The notes: a model not told the origin generated them from the letters alone. Positions 15,631 to 25,479 are shown, numbered from the stretch's first letter. The stretch: DNA of 64,000 bases from Nitrosomonas sp. Is35 (GCF_033063295.1 NZ_JAWJZH010000001.1:1922001-1986000); one strand, 5' to 3'. Numbers and translations are program-made.

Positions 15631-17175
15631 ATGGCCAGTCAATATATCGCATTGCCCAAAGGCGTATCGGAAAAAAACTTCGATGCGGCCATCCGTGATT
15701 TTCGCAAAGTACTGGGCGACGCTGCTGTACTCACCAGCGCGGAACAACTTGCACCTTACATCAAGACGATGATGCCGGTTTCCGATGCCGAACACACCCC
15801 GTCTGCAGCACTATTGGCCACAACCGTCGAGCAAATCCAGAAAATTGTTGCGATTTGCAATCAATACAAAGTACCGATCTGGATGATTTCCACCGGAAAA
15901 AACCTGGGCTACGGCTCGGCAGCCCCGGCAGAGCGGGGTCAGGTAGTGCTTGACTTGAAGCGCATGAATCGCATTCTCGAAGTGGATAAGGATTTGGCCT
16001 TTGCCTTGGTCGAACCGGGTGTAACCTATCAGCAACTCTACGATTACATCAAAGAACACAAGTTGGGTTTATGGCTATCCATGCCCGCCCCTTCCGCCAT
16101 CGCAGGACCGGTTGGTAACACGCTGGATCGCGGCGTGGGTTACACGCCCTATGGCGAGCACTTTTTGTTCGCTTGCGGCATGGAGGTCGTGCTGGCGAAT
16201 GGCGAAGTGTTGCGCACCGGCATGGGCTCAGTGCCCAATTCCAACACCTGGCAGGTATTCAAATGGGGCTATGGCCCCTATCTGGATGGCATTTTTACGC
16301 AATCCAACTATGGCATCGTCACCAAATTCGGTTTCTGGCTGATGCCTGAACCACCGGCATTCAAGCCGTTTGTGATTCAATATCAGCATGAAGAAGATAT
16401 CGTTGAGATCGTCGAAACGATTCGTCCGCTGCGCATTAGCGGCGTCATTCCAAACGCTGTGGTCATTGCCCATGCGCTCTATGAGGCGCCGGTAAAAGCC
16501 AAGCGCAGTGATTATGTGTCCGGACCGGGTTCAATTCCGGATGAAGCGGTGTATCGTATTATGAAAGATCACAAACTGGGGATCTGGAACGTATATGCCG
16601 CGCTCTATGGCACGCAGGAGCAGATTGATGTGAACTGGAACATTGTCACGCAAGCATTCGGTCAATCGGGTAAAGCTAAGATACTAACGGAACAGGAAGC
16701 AGGTGATGATCCGGCATTTGCTTATCGCGCCAAGCTCATGCGCGGAGAAATGACGCTCACGGAATTTTCGTTGTATAACTGGCGTGGAGGTGGCGGGTCA
16801 ATGTGGTTTGCGCCCGTCTCTCAAGCGCGCGGCAGTGAAACCCTTAAACAAATGGCGCTGACTAAGCAGATACTGGCCAAGTACGGACTGGATTATTCCG
16901 GTGAATTTATCGTCGGGATGCGCGATATGCATCACATTGTCGATGTACTGTACGATAAGACCGACCCAGAGCAGACGAAAGCGGCCTATCAATGTTTCGA
17001 GGAATTGCTGACCGAATTCTCTGCGCGCGGGTATGGAACTTATCGGGTCAATACGGCATTTATGGACAAAGTCGCCGAAACCTATGGCCCAGTGCAGAGA
17101 AATGTTCACAAAATACTTAAAAAAGCGTTGGATCCCAATGGCATTCTTGCGCCGGGAAAATCAGGCATACGCTAG
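15631..17175 (+). CDS. VAO/PCMH-type FAD-linked oxidase, 4-alkylphenol methylhydroxylase-like (PchF-like)
   Basis: 514 residues, matching PchF, EugO and vanillyl-alcohol oxidase (about 520-560). FAD-binding PCMH domain at about 45-240: PIWMISTGKNLGYGSAAPA, VLDLKRMNRILEVD, GPVGNTLDRGVGYTPYGEH and MGSVPNSNTWQVFKWGYGPY are diagnostic of the vanillyl-alcohol oxidase / 4-cresol dehydrogenase group. C-terminal cap with WRGGGGSMWFAPVSQARG and final PNGILAPGKSGIR. I cannot assign the covalent flavin residue. The enzyme hydroxylates the benzylic carbon of p-alkylphenols via a quinone methide; with the neighbouring cytochrome, water is the oxygen source. AGGGAG precedes the ATG. Confidence 0.9.
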   Translation: MASQYIALPKGVSEKNFDAAIRDFRKVLGDAAVLTSAEQLAPYIKTMMPVSDAEHTPSAALLATTVEQIQKIVAICNQYKVPIWMISTGKNLGYGSAAPAERGQVVLDLKRMNRILEVDKDLAFALVEPGVTYQQLYDYIKEHKLGLWLSMPAPSAIAGPVGNTLDRGVGYTPYGEHFLFACGMEVVLANGEVLRTGMGSVPNSNTWQVFKWGYGPYLDGIFTQSNYGIVTKFGFWLMPEPPAFKPFVIQYQHEEDIVEIVETIRPLRISGVIPNAVVIAHALYEAPVKAKRSDYVSGPGSIPDEAVYRIMKDHKLGIWNVYAALYGTQEQIDVNWNIVTQAFGQSGKAKILTEQEAGDDPAFAYRAKLMRGEMTLTEFSLYNWRGGGGSMWFAPVSQARGSETLKQMALTKQILAKYGLDYSGEFIVGMRDMHHIVDVLYDKTDPEQTKAAYQCFEELLTEFSARGYGTYRVNTAFMDKVAETYGPVQRNVHKILKKALDPNGILAPGKSGIR

Positions 17176-17225
17176 TTTCATTTTGACCTTGAGTAAGACC
17201 TAACGATTCCAAAGCGGAGGTACCC

Positions 17226-18335
17226 GTGAAAAAAATCAAGGCAGCCGTCGTCCGCCAGAAAGGCGGGCCTTTTCAGATTGAAGACCTGATGCAGGATGAT
17301 CCGCGATCCGATGAAGTGCGCGTCCGTATCGTTGCGACGGGAATGTGCCATACCGATATGGTTGCGCGTGATCAGCTCTATGAGGTGCCACTGCCGGTGG
17401 TATTAGGGCATGAAGGCTCGGGCGTAGTCGAACAGATTGGTAGCCATGTGAAGAAAGTCGCTGTTGGCGACCATGTTGTGCTGACTTATATGTGGTGTGG
17501 TCACTGCAAGCCCTGTTTACGGGGCGATCTGACCTATTGCGAGCAATTTTATGCGCTGAATTTTGGTGGTGCACGCGAGGATGGCAGCATGTCAACCTTT
17601 ACAACAGGTAATACTTCAGAGCCGATTCACGATCATTTCTTTGGGCAATCGTCGTTTGGCACCTTTGCGCTCGTACATGAGCGTAACGTCATCAAAGTCC
17701 CCAAAGATGCGCCCTTGGAGCTTCTTGGCCCGCTGGGTTGCGGCATTCAGACCGGCGCCGGAGCCGTCATGAATGCACTCAAAGTCAATCCGGGCAGCAG
17801 TTTTGCAGCTTTTGGCGGCGGCGCAGTGGGACTCAGTGCCGTGATGGCGGCACGTGCTGCCGGCGCTACGACCATCATCTCGGCCGATGTGGTTCCTTCG
17901 CGCTTGGCCTTGGCGATGGAACTCGGCGCAACCCATACCATTAACAGCCGGGAAACCGATCCAGTCGAAGCGGTTCGCAAAATAACGAATGGCGGCTCTG
18001 ATTTCACGCTCGAATCGAGCGGACGCCCTGCGGTATTGCGTCAAGCCATTGATGCATTGGCTATCCGCGGGACATGCGGCATTGTCGGCGCACCGGCCTT
18101 GGGTACCGAAGCGAGCTTCGATGTAAACGGGGTGATGACGACAGGAAAACGCATTATCGGAATCGTTGAGGGCGATAGCAAACCGGATCTTTTTATTCCA
18201 GCACTGGTTGAACTTTATCAGCAGGGCAGATTTCCTTTTGACAAACTGGTGAAGTTCTATTCCCTCGATCAAATCAATCAAGCCGCTGAAGATAGTGAGA
18301 AGGGCATCACGATTAAACCGATCATTCGACTCTAA
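17226..18335 (+). CDS. Zinc-dependent aryl-alcohol dehydrogenase
   Basis: 369 residues, medium-chain zinc alcohol dehydrogenase. Catalytic zinc residues Cys41 ([11 protein letters not shown]) and His62 ([12 protein letters not shown]); structural zinc Cys91, Cys94, Cys97, Cys105 ([15 protein letters not shown]); NAD site [12 protein letters not shown] near 195. The overall pattern with [17 protein letters not shown] is that of benzyl-alcohol dehydrogenases (XylB/AreB group). GTG start with GGAGG five bases upstream. Placed between a PchF-like enzyme and an aldehyde dehydrogenase, it probably oxidises the (hydroxy)benzyl alcohol to the aldehyde. Confidence 0.92.
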   Translation: MKKIKAAVVRQKGGPFQIEDLMQDDPRSDEVRVRIVATGMCHTDMVARDQLYEVPLPVVLGHEGSGVVEQIGSHVKKVAVGDHVVLTYMWCGHCKPCLRGDLTYCEQFYALNFGGAREDGSMSTFTTGNTSEPIHDHFFGQSSFGTFALVHERNVIKVPKDAPLELLGPLGCGIQTGAGAVMNALKVNPGSSFAAFGGGAVGLSAVMAARAAGATTIISADVVPSRLALAMELGATHTINSRETDPVEAVRKITNGGSDFTLESSGRPAVLRQAIDALAIRGTCGIVGAPALGTEASFDVNGVMTTGKRIIGIVEGDSKPDLFIPALVELYQQGRFPFDKLVKFYSLDQINQAAEDSEKGITIKPIIRL

Positions 18336-18397
18336 TCCACAGTTATGTGCTTCACTTTGATTGGATTTTCCAAAAAAACACCCATGAGGAACGCCAT

Positions 18398-19900
18398 ATG
18401 GAAAAGAAATTAGCATCCCAATCGCCTTATTCAAATTTCGACCAGCTATTCATCAATGGCCAATGGCGCCACGGCAAGGGAGCAAAGATTCTGCGCGACC
18501 TCAATCCCTATGATGGCAGCACGCTGGTCGAAATACCCCATGCCAATCGCGATGACATGGACGAAGCCTATCGCGGCGCCGCCAAGGCGCAGCACGCATG
18601 GGCGGCATTAATACCGGGCGAGCGCGCAGCCATCATGCGCCGCGCGGCACAAATCATGGAAACACGCCGTGAAGAAATTGTGTCCTGGATCATTCATGAA
18701 TCCGGTGGCACGCGCATCAAAGCGAATCTGGAATGGCATGCCGTGCATGGCGTGCTGCTTGAGGCAGCCACGCTGCCTTATTTGGTGGAGGGCCGGATTC
18801 TTCCGGCAGACATTCCCGGCAAGGAAAGCCGCATGTATCGTAAACCCGTGGGGGTTGTCGGGGTGATCAGCCCCTGGAATTGGCCATTCCAGCTCACCGC
18901 TCGTTCCGCAGCACCCGCGCTCGCGGTCGGTAATGCTGTCGTGGTCAAGCCAGCCAGCGATACTCCAGTAACGGGCGGACTGTTGTTTGCAAAAATCCTT
19001 GAAGAGGCGGGATTGCCTGCGGGTTTACTCAGCGTTATCGTCGGTGCAGGCAGCGAGATTGGCGATGCCTTTGTCACCCACCCCATTCCTCGCGTCATAT
19101 CGTTTACCGGCTCCACGCCGGTTGGTCGCAATATCGCAAGATTGGCAGCTGAAGGACCCATGCTCAAGCGGCTTGAATTGGAATTGGGTGGAAATGGCCC
19201 GTTTGTGGTATTGAATGATGCCGATCTGGGGCAAGCCGTGGAAGCCGCCGTGTTTGGGAAATTTCTGCACCAGGGCCAGACTTGCATGAGCGTTAACCGC
19301 TTCATTATTGAGGACCGGGTTCACGATGAGTTTGTCGAACGCTTTGCCGATCGTGTGCGTCAATTGAAAGCAGGTGACCCGAATGCGCCTGATACGATGA
19401 TTGGACCCATTATCAATAAATCCCAGTTGAATGGCCTGCAACAACGGATCCACGACGCCATTTCATCGGGAGCCCACCAAATGGTGGGGGGTGACGCACA
19501 AGGCCTGGTGCTACCCCCTCATGTATTCTCTCAAGTCACCAATCAGATGCCATTGGCGCAAACGGAATCGTTCGGCCCCATCGCACCGATCATACGTGCG
19601 CGCAATGAAACGGATGCATTGAATATCGCCAACGACACCGACCTTGGGTTGGCTGCCGCGGTGTTTACACAAGATATTGAACGCGGCCTTCGGTTTGCAC
19701 AACAACTCGAATCGGGCATGGCGCATATCAATGACCAGCCGGTCAATGATTTACCTTATAACCCTTTCGGCGGTGAAAAGAACTCAGGAGTCGGTCGTTT
19801 CAATGGCGTCTGGGCCGTCGCAGCATTCACGACTGATCAATGGATAAGCGTTCAGCATACGCCGCGTCGTTATCCATTCAATGCGCAAGCCATTGGGTAA
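18398..19900 (+). CDS. NAD(P)-dependent benzaldehyde/vanillin-type aldehyde dehydrogenase
   Basis: 500 residues from ATG 18398, chosen because GAGGAA lies just upstream; an upstream in-frame start at 18347 lacks a site. Motifs: [19 protein letters not shown] (Asn of the active site), [24 protein letters not shown] (general-base Glu) and [11 protein letters not shown] (catalytic Cys). The ending [16 protein letters not shown] is typical of the family. Follows the aryl-alcohol dehydrogenase in the same direction, so it likely makes the aromatic acid (for example 4-hydroxybenzoate). No ring-cleavage operon for that acid is in this window. Confidence 0.92.
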   Translation: MEKKLASQSPYSNFDQLFINGQWRHGKGAKILRDLNPYDGSTLVEIPHANRDDMDEAYRGAAKAQHAWAALIPGERAAIMRRAAQIMETRREEIVSWIIHESGGTRIKANLEWHAVHGVLLEAATLPYLVEGRILPADIPGKESRMYRKPVGVVGVISPWNWPFQLTARSAAPALAVGNAVVVKPASDTPVTGGLLFAKILEEAGLPAGLLSVIVGAGSEIGDAFVTHPIPRVISFTGSTPVGRNIARLAAEGPMLKRLELELGGNGPFVVLNDADLGQAVEAAVFGKFLHQGQTCMSVNRFIIEDRVHDEFVERFADRVRQLKAGDPNAPDTMIGPIINKSQLNGLQQRIHDAISSGAHQMVGGDAQGLVLPPHVFSQVTNQMPLAQTESFGPIAPIIRARNETDALNIANDTDLGLAAAVFTQDIERGLRFAQQLESGMAHINDQPVNDLPYNPFGGEKNSGVGRFNGVWAVAAFTTDQWISVQHTPRRYPFNAQAIG

Positions 19901-19966
19901 TTTAATTGGAAATATGTAGATATAAAAACAGCCATTTTGCGATTTCTTACCATTTGCTTTTCAGAT

Positions 19967-22342
19967 CTAAAAATTTTCATAGCGATTGATATCAAAAATA
20001 CCTGCTATATGAGGCTCAAGTTCTTTTTGCCAGTCTGTAATGTCATGCAGGATTTCCCAGAACTGCGGATGCGTGCGCCGCACTCCCCATGTGCTCACAA
20101 TATGTTCGAAGTGTTCCTCCTTTTTGGCTATGCCTAGCAGCGATACAAATTCTTCAATATCCGAGGCGGGTACATCAAAAATGAAATTCGGATAGCTGCC
20201 GGTAATGCCGGGGTATACGGTCAGACGATCCTTTTCCGGTTGATACCGCAATTCCTCGCCCAGTATGAATGCAACGTTGCTATGCGCACGATCCCGCAAC
20301 AATGTATAGACGGTACGCTTATCCTGATCATGTTTAACTCGCACGAAAGTCACTTCCGGCAACCGGTTGATGCCAGCCAGATCGGCCGCCGGCCGGGCTG
20401 CGATGGCAGACAACGCTTGATCCGCTTTTTGTATCCAAAGCGGTTGATCCGAACGGACACAGTCGACCTGCTCACAACGATTAATCGGATCATCTGCCAT
20501 CGCATTGACGGATTCAAAACGCTGGAGGATCCGTGACACAAGTTCCTGCTTCGGATCATCAGTTGTGAAGTTCTCCGCCGAAGGCGATACATCGTCGATT
20601 TTTTCGTAAAAAATGCCGAATTTCAGTTTGCCTGAATGTTGATACCAATCGTGCAGAATATCCGTGCGTTGGCCATCCGGGATCAAACGCAAAAAGTTAT
20701 GTTCCGAGCTATTGCGTATCAGATCGAAATACAGCCTGGTCAGAAGTTGATGCGCGACATTGCCAAACACGTTGTAATTCACCACCAGGATGTAGTATGT
20801 ACGCTCAAGTAACGGATAATCCACGAGCCATAGCGTTTGAGGAATATCTCCGATCAATCCCCTTGTAACCGAAGCGCTATCGTAATGGCGGGTGATCGTC
20901 AGCAAGGCATCTTTATTCCGGCCATCGCCATCCCACAAGTGATCCAGCGATGCGCCGCCGGGGTATTGCAATACATACTGACTGCGGCGTTGTGCCAGAT
21001 AATCGTTGTGATGGCCGAGATAGTGCAGCCATTCTTCACCCATCGCCAGCAGATCGTCGTTTTGCCCAGGCATTTCCAGTAACGGAATCGCTTGATGCCG
21101 ATATGCGTTATTCGTAATAAAAGGATCGGATCCCGGATTCTGGAATAAAACCCAGAAACGGTCGCGCAGCACATCGGTGGCAATCTGACCACGGCATACC
21201 GGTCCGTGGATAACATTGCGCACATAGTATTCGGCATCATCCAGCATGAACCGGTAACGAGCATATGCCGGAATGGCCGCAAACGTGGCGAACGGATTCA
21301 CCCGTTCCGCATAGCTATAACCAGGCAAATCACCCAGCGGCCATTCCTGACTGAAAAATAATTCCTTGATGCGGCGGTATTTAGCTTGATCGAGAGGATA
21401 CGGAATCCGCCGTTTGTGCAGGATGCTGCCGGAAATCTGGCGTATACGATAGAAAAATGGCTGCCCGGGATCGTCATTGGGAAATACGGTGGAGATCGGG
21501 ATGATCTCCCTGCCTGGTGGTGTCGATGACCGGATTAACTCAAAAAACCGCAGCTCCCCATCCAGATCGGGAAAATACAGCGTCGCCATAAACAGGTGCT
21601 CATACAACCAGCGCGCCACCAGTTTGCCGCGCTTATCATCACGATTGAAAAATGCTTCCCATTGATGAAGCGATTCCTTCTCGCCATCGGTAAGCGTCAC
21701 CGGTTCATCGGTAATCACCGCGCCTTGCTTGACCCATCCAGACAGTAACGCATATTCCTGATCGCTGAGTCCGGTAACGGCAAACGGCATGCCGCTGCGC
21801 GGATAATCACGAGCATAACCGGAAAACTTCTCACTGGAAACACACTGATTTTTCCGGGTAATGCCCAGCTCGATTGAGTCCGGTATTTTGCTATTCGGTG
21901 GGAATGGATACTGTTTCGCCAGCGATATCATTCCCGCGATCAATGGTTCAGACTGTGCATTGTCGGATTGAAGAACAGAATGAAAACCGCGCTCGCGCCA
22001 TCCCGGAACAGTCAATTCGTCAATACCCAACCGGGTGGGCGGCATGGCTTCGACTCGTGCGCCACCATAAATCGATTCGCGAAAGGCGCCACGCAACAAC
22101 CCTTCGGCATTCTCCATCTTTAGCTGGCACGGCGCATCAAAACAACTGTGGCATGACAAGCACTTTGATTCGATGATTGGCCGGATTTCTTGGGCATAAG
22201 AAACCGGACGCTCAACCGGTGCTGGCAGTATTGCAGGGCTAGGAATCTGGTTATTGCCAGAAATTGCATCTTGATATTTTTGACAAGCAGACAATACAAA
22301 AAGCAAAGCAATGAGATATATACCTGAATAAACTATCCGCAT
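19967..22342 (-). CDS. cti: Fatty acid cis/trans isomerase (Cti), periplasmic heme lipoprotein-like
   Basis: 791 residues, matching Cti (about 760-790). N-terminal signal with a lipobox-like VLSAC (residues 16-20). A heme c motif CLSCH with flanking Cys (SCFDAPC) at about 60-70, and the family text RPIIESKCLSCHSC, GGARVEAMPPTRLGIDE, RYMLDDAEYYVRNVIHGPVCRG-like region and GGASLDHLWDG. Cti converts cis to trans unsaturated membrane fatty acids under solvent or heat stress. Adjacent, convergent, to the aromatic oxidation operon, which is a sensible pairing with exposure to phenolic solvents (inference). Confidence 0.92.
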   Translation of the reverse strand: MRIVYSGIYLIALLFVLSACQKYQDAISGNNQIPSPAILPAPVERPVSYAQEIRPIIESKCLSCHSCFDAPCQLKMENAEGLLRGAFRESIYGGARVEAMPPTRLGIDELTVPGWRERGFHSVLQSDNAQSEPLIAGMISLAKQYPFPPNSKIPDSIELGITRKNQCVSSEKFSGYARDYPRSGMPFAVTGLSDQEYALLSGWVKQGAVITDEPVTLTDGEKESLHQWEAFFNRDDKRGKLVARWLYEHLFMATLYFPDLDGELRFFELIRSSTPPGREIIPISTVFPNDDPGQPFFYRIRQISGSILHKRRIPYPLDQAKYRRIKELFFSQEWPLGDLPGYSYAERVNPFATFAAIPAYARYRFMLDDAEYYVRNVIHGPVCRGQIATDVLRDRFWVLFQNPGSDPFITNNAYRHQAIPLLEMPGQNDDLLAMGEEWLHYLGHHNDYLAQRRSQYVLQYPGGASLDHLWDGDGRNKDALLTITRHYDSASVTRGLIGDIPQTLWLVDYPLLERTYYILVVNYNVFGNVAHQLLTRLYFDLIRNSSEHNFLRLIPDGQRTDILHDWYQHSGKLKFGIFYEKIDDVSPSAENFTTDDPKQELVSRILQRFESVNAMADDPINRCEQVDCVRSDQPLWIQKADQALSAIAARPAADLAGINRLPEVTFVRVKHDQDKRTVYTLLRDRAHSNVAFILGEELRYQPEKDRLTVYPGITGSYPNFIFDVPASDIEEFVSLLGIAKKEEHFEHIVSTWGVRRTHPQFWEILHDITDWQKELEPHIAGIFDINRYENF

Positions 22343-22394
22343 GAAAAACCATCACTTAAATAAATTGAAAAGACGCTATCAGATAACGCATGAA

Positions 22395-22470
22395 TTGTTT
22401 CACAGTGCAATGCATACATGCTGGACACAATGTGCATTGAATTTATTCCATTCAGCGAGGGCGGCATTGT
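22395..22470 (-). pseudogene. Degenerate fragment related to the 296-aa hypothetical gene at 5226-6116
   Basis: Read on the minus strand, this stretch encodes NAALAEWNKFNAHC, against SATLAEWNKFHALY in the protein at 5226-6116, and nucleotide similarity continues about 25 bases further into TTGCACTGT. The frame then fails. It lies in the 210-bp gap between cti and hicA, in which nothing else is seen, and marks a decayed relative of that gene. Confidence 0.55.
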
Positions 22471-22552
22471 CACATCGAATGATGTATTGGATTCCGATAT
22501 TGTTGTTCCGGAATTTTTGTCTTGGATGATGCAGGTTTGTCCAGGCTACTTG

Positions 22553-22783
22553 CTACAAAATTTCGAATTCGCTTCTGGCAATTCCTGACTGGCGAATGAT
22601 GGACTGAAGTGTTCCAATGCGTATTTCGGAATGATTAAGCACAGGTACGGTAATCGTTGTGTTATCCATTTTCTTCTGCATCACCACATGACTGCCGCGC
22701 CGCCGGACTTCAATAAAACCATGTTGAGCCAAGATAGCGCACAGTTGCTGTCCGGATAAAACTCGCAACTTACCCAACGGCAA
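22553..22783 (-). CDS. hicA: HicA-type mRNA interferase toxin
   Basis: 76 residues with a dsRBD-like fold. LSGQQLCAILAQHGFIEVRRRGSHVVMQKK carries the conserved catalytic His of GSHVVM, and TITVPVLNHSEIRIGTLQSIIRQSGI is the family ending. Cleaves mRNA and tmRNA when free. The start is TTG at 22783, inside the last codons of hicB (14-base overlap), so expression is coupled to the antitoxin. Confidence 0.9.
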   Translation of the reverse strand: MPLGKLRVLSGQQLCAILAQHGFIEVRRRGSHVVMQKKMDNTTITVPVLNHSEIRIGTLQSIIRQSGIARSEFEIL

Positions 22784-22991
22784 TCTCTAGGCGGGTTATA
22801 TAAATCTCATCATGCAACCGCTGCTGAATTTCTTCCGCTGACGCGGTTTCGAAAAACAATTCCAGCGCTTCCCTCAGGTTTTCACGCGCTTCTTGAACGG
22901 TATCGCCTTGACTGGCGATATCGAGCTCCGGACAGAAAGACACATAACCGTCGCCTTCACGTTCAATGATGGCGGTCATTTGTTTATTCAT
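22770..22991 (-). CDS. hicB: HicB-type antitoxin
   Basis: 73 residues, the short form. MTAIIEREGDGYVSFCPELDIASQGDTVQEA is the partially degraded RNase H-like HicB fold, followed by NLREALELFFETA. No DNA-binding helix-turn-helix is added at the C-terminus, so autoregulation may need another factor. The order is antitoxin first, the reverse of classical hicAB, with a GGAG before the ATG. The 260 bp upstream (22992-23254) hold only the promoter. Confidence 0.9.
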   Translation of the reverse strand: MNKQMTAIIEREGDGYVSFCPELDIASQGDTVQEARENLREALELFFETASAEEIQQRLHDEIYITRLEIAVG

Positions 22992-23254
22992 GAGATTCGC
23001 TCCAAGGTTTGGTTTGCAAATAAAGATAAATCGATTTCATTGCACATCGTATTGTAAGTAAATTACATGGCCAGATTCAGCGTAATTCGAGTTTTAATGT
23101 GTAATTAAAAGAAATTTAATCCCGGGTGGCATAAGCTTATCAGGGCTACTTGTTGTTAAATCAGAGCTGCCGTTTGATACAAACTTTAATCATTCAGTAC
23201 TTGCAATTCAAGACAGTATCTAGCCCCTTGCGTGATCTTCGGCTTTACCCTTCC

Positions 23255-24853
23255 TCAGTATGAATACGCAAGCTCACTGACGAGAGCATCACCCTCTGCG
23301 AACATCTTATCAAGGCTTGTTTCGAGTCGGCCCATAACAAATTCATGCTTTTCGTGTGCATTGACTTTAAAAATATCAATCTTGTCAATAACATAAGCGA
23401 TAAAAGTAGTGGCCAAACCAGTAAGCCCGCCAGTCAGCACCGCAGTAAGAATATCGGCAAAAGGCTCTAGCCATGGTGCTGCTTTGATCATGTTGTCGAT
23501 ATGCTGCTCAACAGCAATGCCACCGATCACAGCCAAACCGGCTGCAATCAGCTTGGAGGCTTCGTGAGCTGCTTGTGCAATTGTCATGCCCTGAGGTGGG
23601 AAACACAACATCTTGATTGCTTTTAGTAATGAGTAGAACCCTTCTCTAATGACACGAACAATTCTCTTCCCTGTACGGACAAACATATTGATGATCACAG
23701 TAACTAGATTCGACAGAAACCCTGAAATGAACCCATCTCTGAAGGCTACGCATGCAACCTTCCATTTGGCGGCAACGCGTCTCGCAATGTGAGATAACCT
23801 CTCCTTCATTACAAGAAAAAAACGATTATCATCAAACCCAGCAGAATAGCCTTTAGCGTAGATGTCTTGAATCTCGTCAAATATCGCTTTGAAGAACTCG
23901 CAAAGAACAAGCCCCAGAGCTTGCTGTGTCCCCATCTTTGCACCTTCATGCGCACCAGTAGTGGCCATCCGCCCACTATAATATTTCACTTTGTCCAACT
24001 CAGTGGGAGCGTGCTTCTTGGCCGTAGCCTTCCCTTTCTCATAGCTGTCGTTCACTCGCTGACGATCTACTTCATAAAACTCCTCATTGGTCTGTTCGCG
24101 TTTGGCCTGCTTACTGTCAACCCATTCCTTCTTGTCATAATCATTCATCGACCGATTGATTTCCCTACGGGTTGACGCAAGATTATTGGTATCCGTTGCG
24201 AAGTCGGCCTTGCGCTCTGACTCCAGCATGAAGCCACCATCCTTATGGAATTCGGAATTCGAAACAACGTGATCTGGACTTGTATCGGAGCCTCTTTCAG
24301 TTCTTCCGGTATACGCGTCAACAAGGTTTTGTTTACGGTCAAGTTGAGAACGAGTGAATTCACTGCCGACGGAACTCTTACCACTGCCCTCAAATGACTT
24401 CCCCTCGCTGTTCTTCGCTCTGGTGTAGTCTTCCCGTTTATACTCGTCCTGCTCCATTGCATACACTTTTTCTTTGGCATTATGAATAGTGGTGACGTTT
24501 CCACCGTTCTTGTCCCCGCTAGACACGATACCTCCTAGACCGAAAGGACCAACGACCGCAGACAAAACCTCATTACGGCACGAAGTCAGAAGTAGTCGAA
24601 ACCGTTCATCATTGAACTCATTCTCCAATACTGTTAGATGTTGCTGAATCTCTTCGTCGCTCACCTCAACATTGAACTCGAATTCATACTTGGCATCCAG
24701 TTCCATTCGGGTTCTCTGAACTGAATCCCAATCAACCTCGGAGTGAAGAAATTCATCGATAAGCGCGTTGTCTACCACAACTGCCAAACCATGCCGTAAG
24801 TTTCGTTGTTCTTGTACTAATTTTCGTTTGAGAAATCTCTTTGTACTATCCAC
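23255..24853 (-). CDS. Large membrane-associated protein of unknown function, paired with a TerB-like protein
   Basis: 532 residues, GTG start with GGAGGTG seven bases upstream. Residues 1-100 are helical; 110-270 are charged, low-complexity and probably disordered (SEGKSFEGSGKSSVG, RTERGSDTSPDHVV, KKEWVDSKQAKREQTNEEF). The C-terminal half has long helices and two to four hydrophobic segments (IAQAAHEASKLIAAGLAVIGGIAV, DILTAVLTGGLTGLATTFIAYVIDKI). No Walker A, nuclease or protease motif is evident; GSGKSS near 157 lacks P-loop spacing. It starts 17 bp after the TerB-like gene and is clearly co-expressed. Function unknown; a membrane-acting stress or defence module is conceivable. Confidence 0.75.
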   Translation of the reverse strand: MDSTKRFLKRKLVQEQRNLRHGLAVVVDNALIDEFLHSEVDWDSVQRTRMELDAKYEFEFNVEVSDEEIQQHLTVLENEFNDERFRLLLTSCRNEVLSAVVGPFGLGGIVSSGDKNGGNVTTIHNAKEKVYAMEQDEYKREDYTRAKNSEGKSFEGSGKSSVGSEFTRSQLDRKQNLVDAYTGRTERGSDTSPDHVVSNSEFHKDGGFMLESERKADFATDTNNLASTRREINRSMNDYDKKEWVDSKQAKREQTNEEFYEVDRQRVNDSYEKGKATAKKHAPTELDKVKYYSGRMATTGAHEGAKMGTQQALGLVLCEFFKAIFDEIQDIYAKGYSAGFDDNRFFLVMKERLSHIARRVAAKWKVACVAFRDGFISGFLSNLVTVIINMFVRTGKRIVRVIREGFYSLLKAIKMLCFPPQGMTIAQAAHEASKLIAAGLAVIGGIAVEQHIDNMIKAAPWLEPFADILTAVLTGGLTGLATTFIAYVIDKIDIFKVNAHEKHEFVMGRLETSLDKMFAEGDALVSELAYSY

Positions 24854-24870
24854 AATTGCACCTCCACTTT

Positions 24871-25479
24871 CTATGCGACGGCTTTACGAAAAGCGTTCAA
24901 CAATGCTCTCTCTTTTTCTGACACTTTTCCATCACTGGCCGAAATGACCTCAATGACCGACTCGAATAGGTTCAGATCGATATTTTCCAGTTTTGATACA
25001 TACTCCATCGCAGTATTGAAGTTAGGTGGGTTATTTTTGAGCCTTGTGATCGTTTCCTTTACATGTGAAGGCAGGTTCGAGTGACCAATCCCCGCGATAA
25101 ATTCATCAAGATCAGCTATTTCTTCATCCGAGATGTCACTATCAGCATTTGCGGTTGCCATACCAACTGCGAAGAGTGCAATGAGCAATTCGAAGTATGT
25201 TTTGTCATCGCGGAGCCTTTCTTCCGCTACTTTAAGAGCATCTATAAGCTTCGAACACTTTTCCTCATACTTGGCCGTGGCTTTTTTTTCTCCAGAACAG
25301 TGAGCATCTTTCTTCTCTTCCTCATCAATAACGGAGGCGGCAGCACCAGCCAATGCACCAAAACCACCTCCAATGGCGGCACCCAAGCCAGTGACCGCTC
25401 CTATCGGTCCAGCCACTGGCAACGCTACCACTACGCCAACTCCGGCAGCGATTCCGCCAAGGATTTTCCAGAACCCCAT
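24871..25479 (-). CDS. TerB-like protein with N-terminal glycine-rich membrane segment
   Basis: 202 residues from the ATG at 25479, which has AAGGAG seven bases upstream; a longer frame to 25569 lacks a site. N-terminus (MGFWKILGGIAAGVGVVVALP, then GAVTGLGAAIGGGFGALAGAAA) is a glycine/alanine-rich hydrophobic stretch. The C-terminal 100 residues carry the TerB fold signature twice: ATANADSDISDEEIADLDEFI and VISASDGKVSEKERALLNAFR, with the acidic metal-site positions. TerB domains occur in tellurite-resistance and phage-defence contexts, usually as sensors. Partner gene immediately downstream. Confidence 0.75.
   Translation of the reverse strand: MGFWKILGGIAAGVGVVVALPVAGPIGAVTGLGAAIGGGFGALAGAAASVIDEEEKKDAHCSGEKKATAKYEEKCSKLIDALKVAEERLRDDKTYFELLIALFAVGMATANADSDISDEEIADLDEFIAGIGHSNLPSHVKETITRLKNNPPNFNTAMEYVSKLENIDLNLFESVIEVISASDGKVSEKERALLNAFRKAVA

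Noticed and set aside
17616..18434. 272-codon open frame antisense to the alcohol dehydrogenase
   Set aside because: Overlaps a gene with complete zinc and NAD motifs and shows no signature itself.
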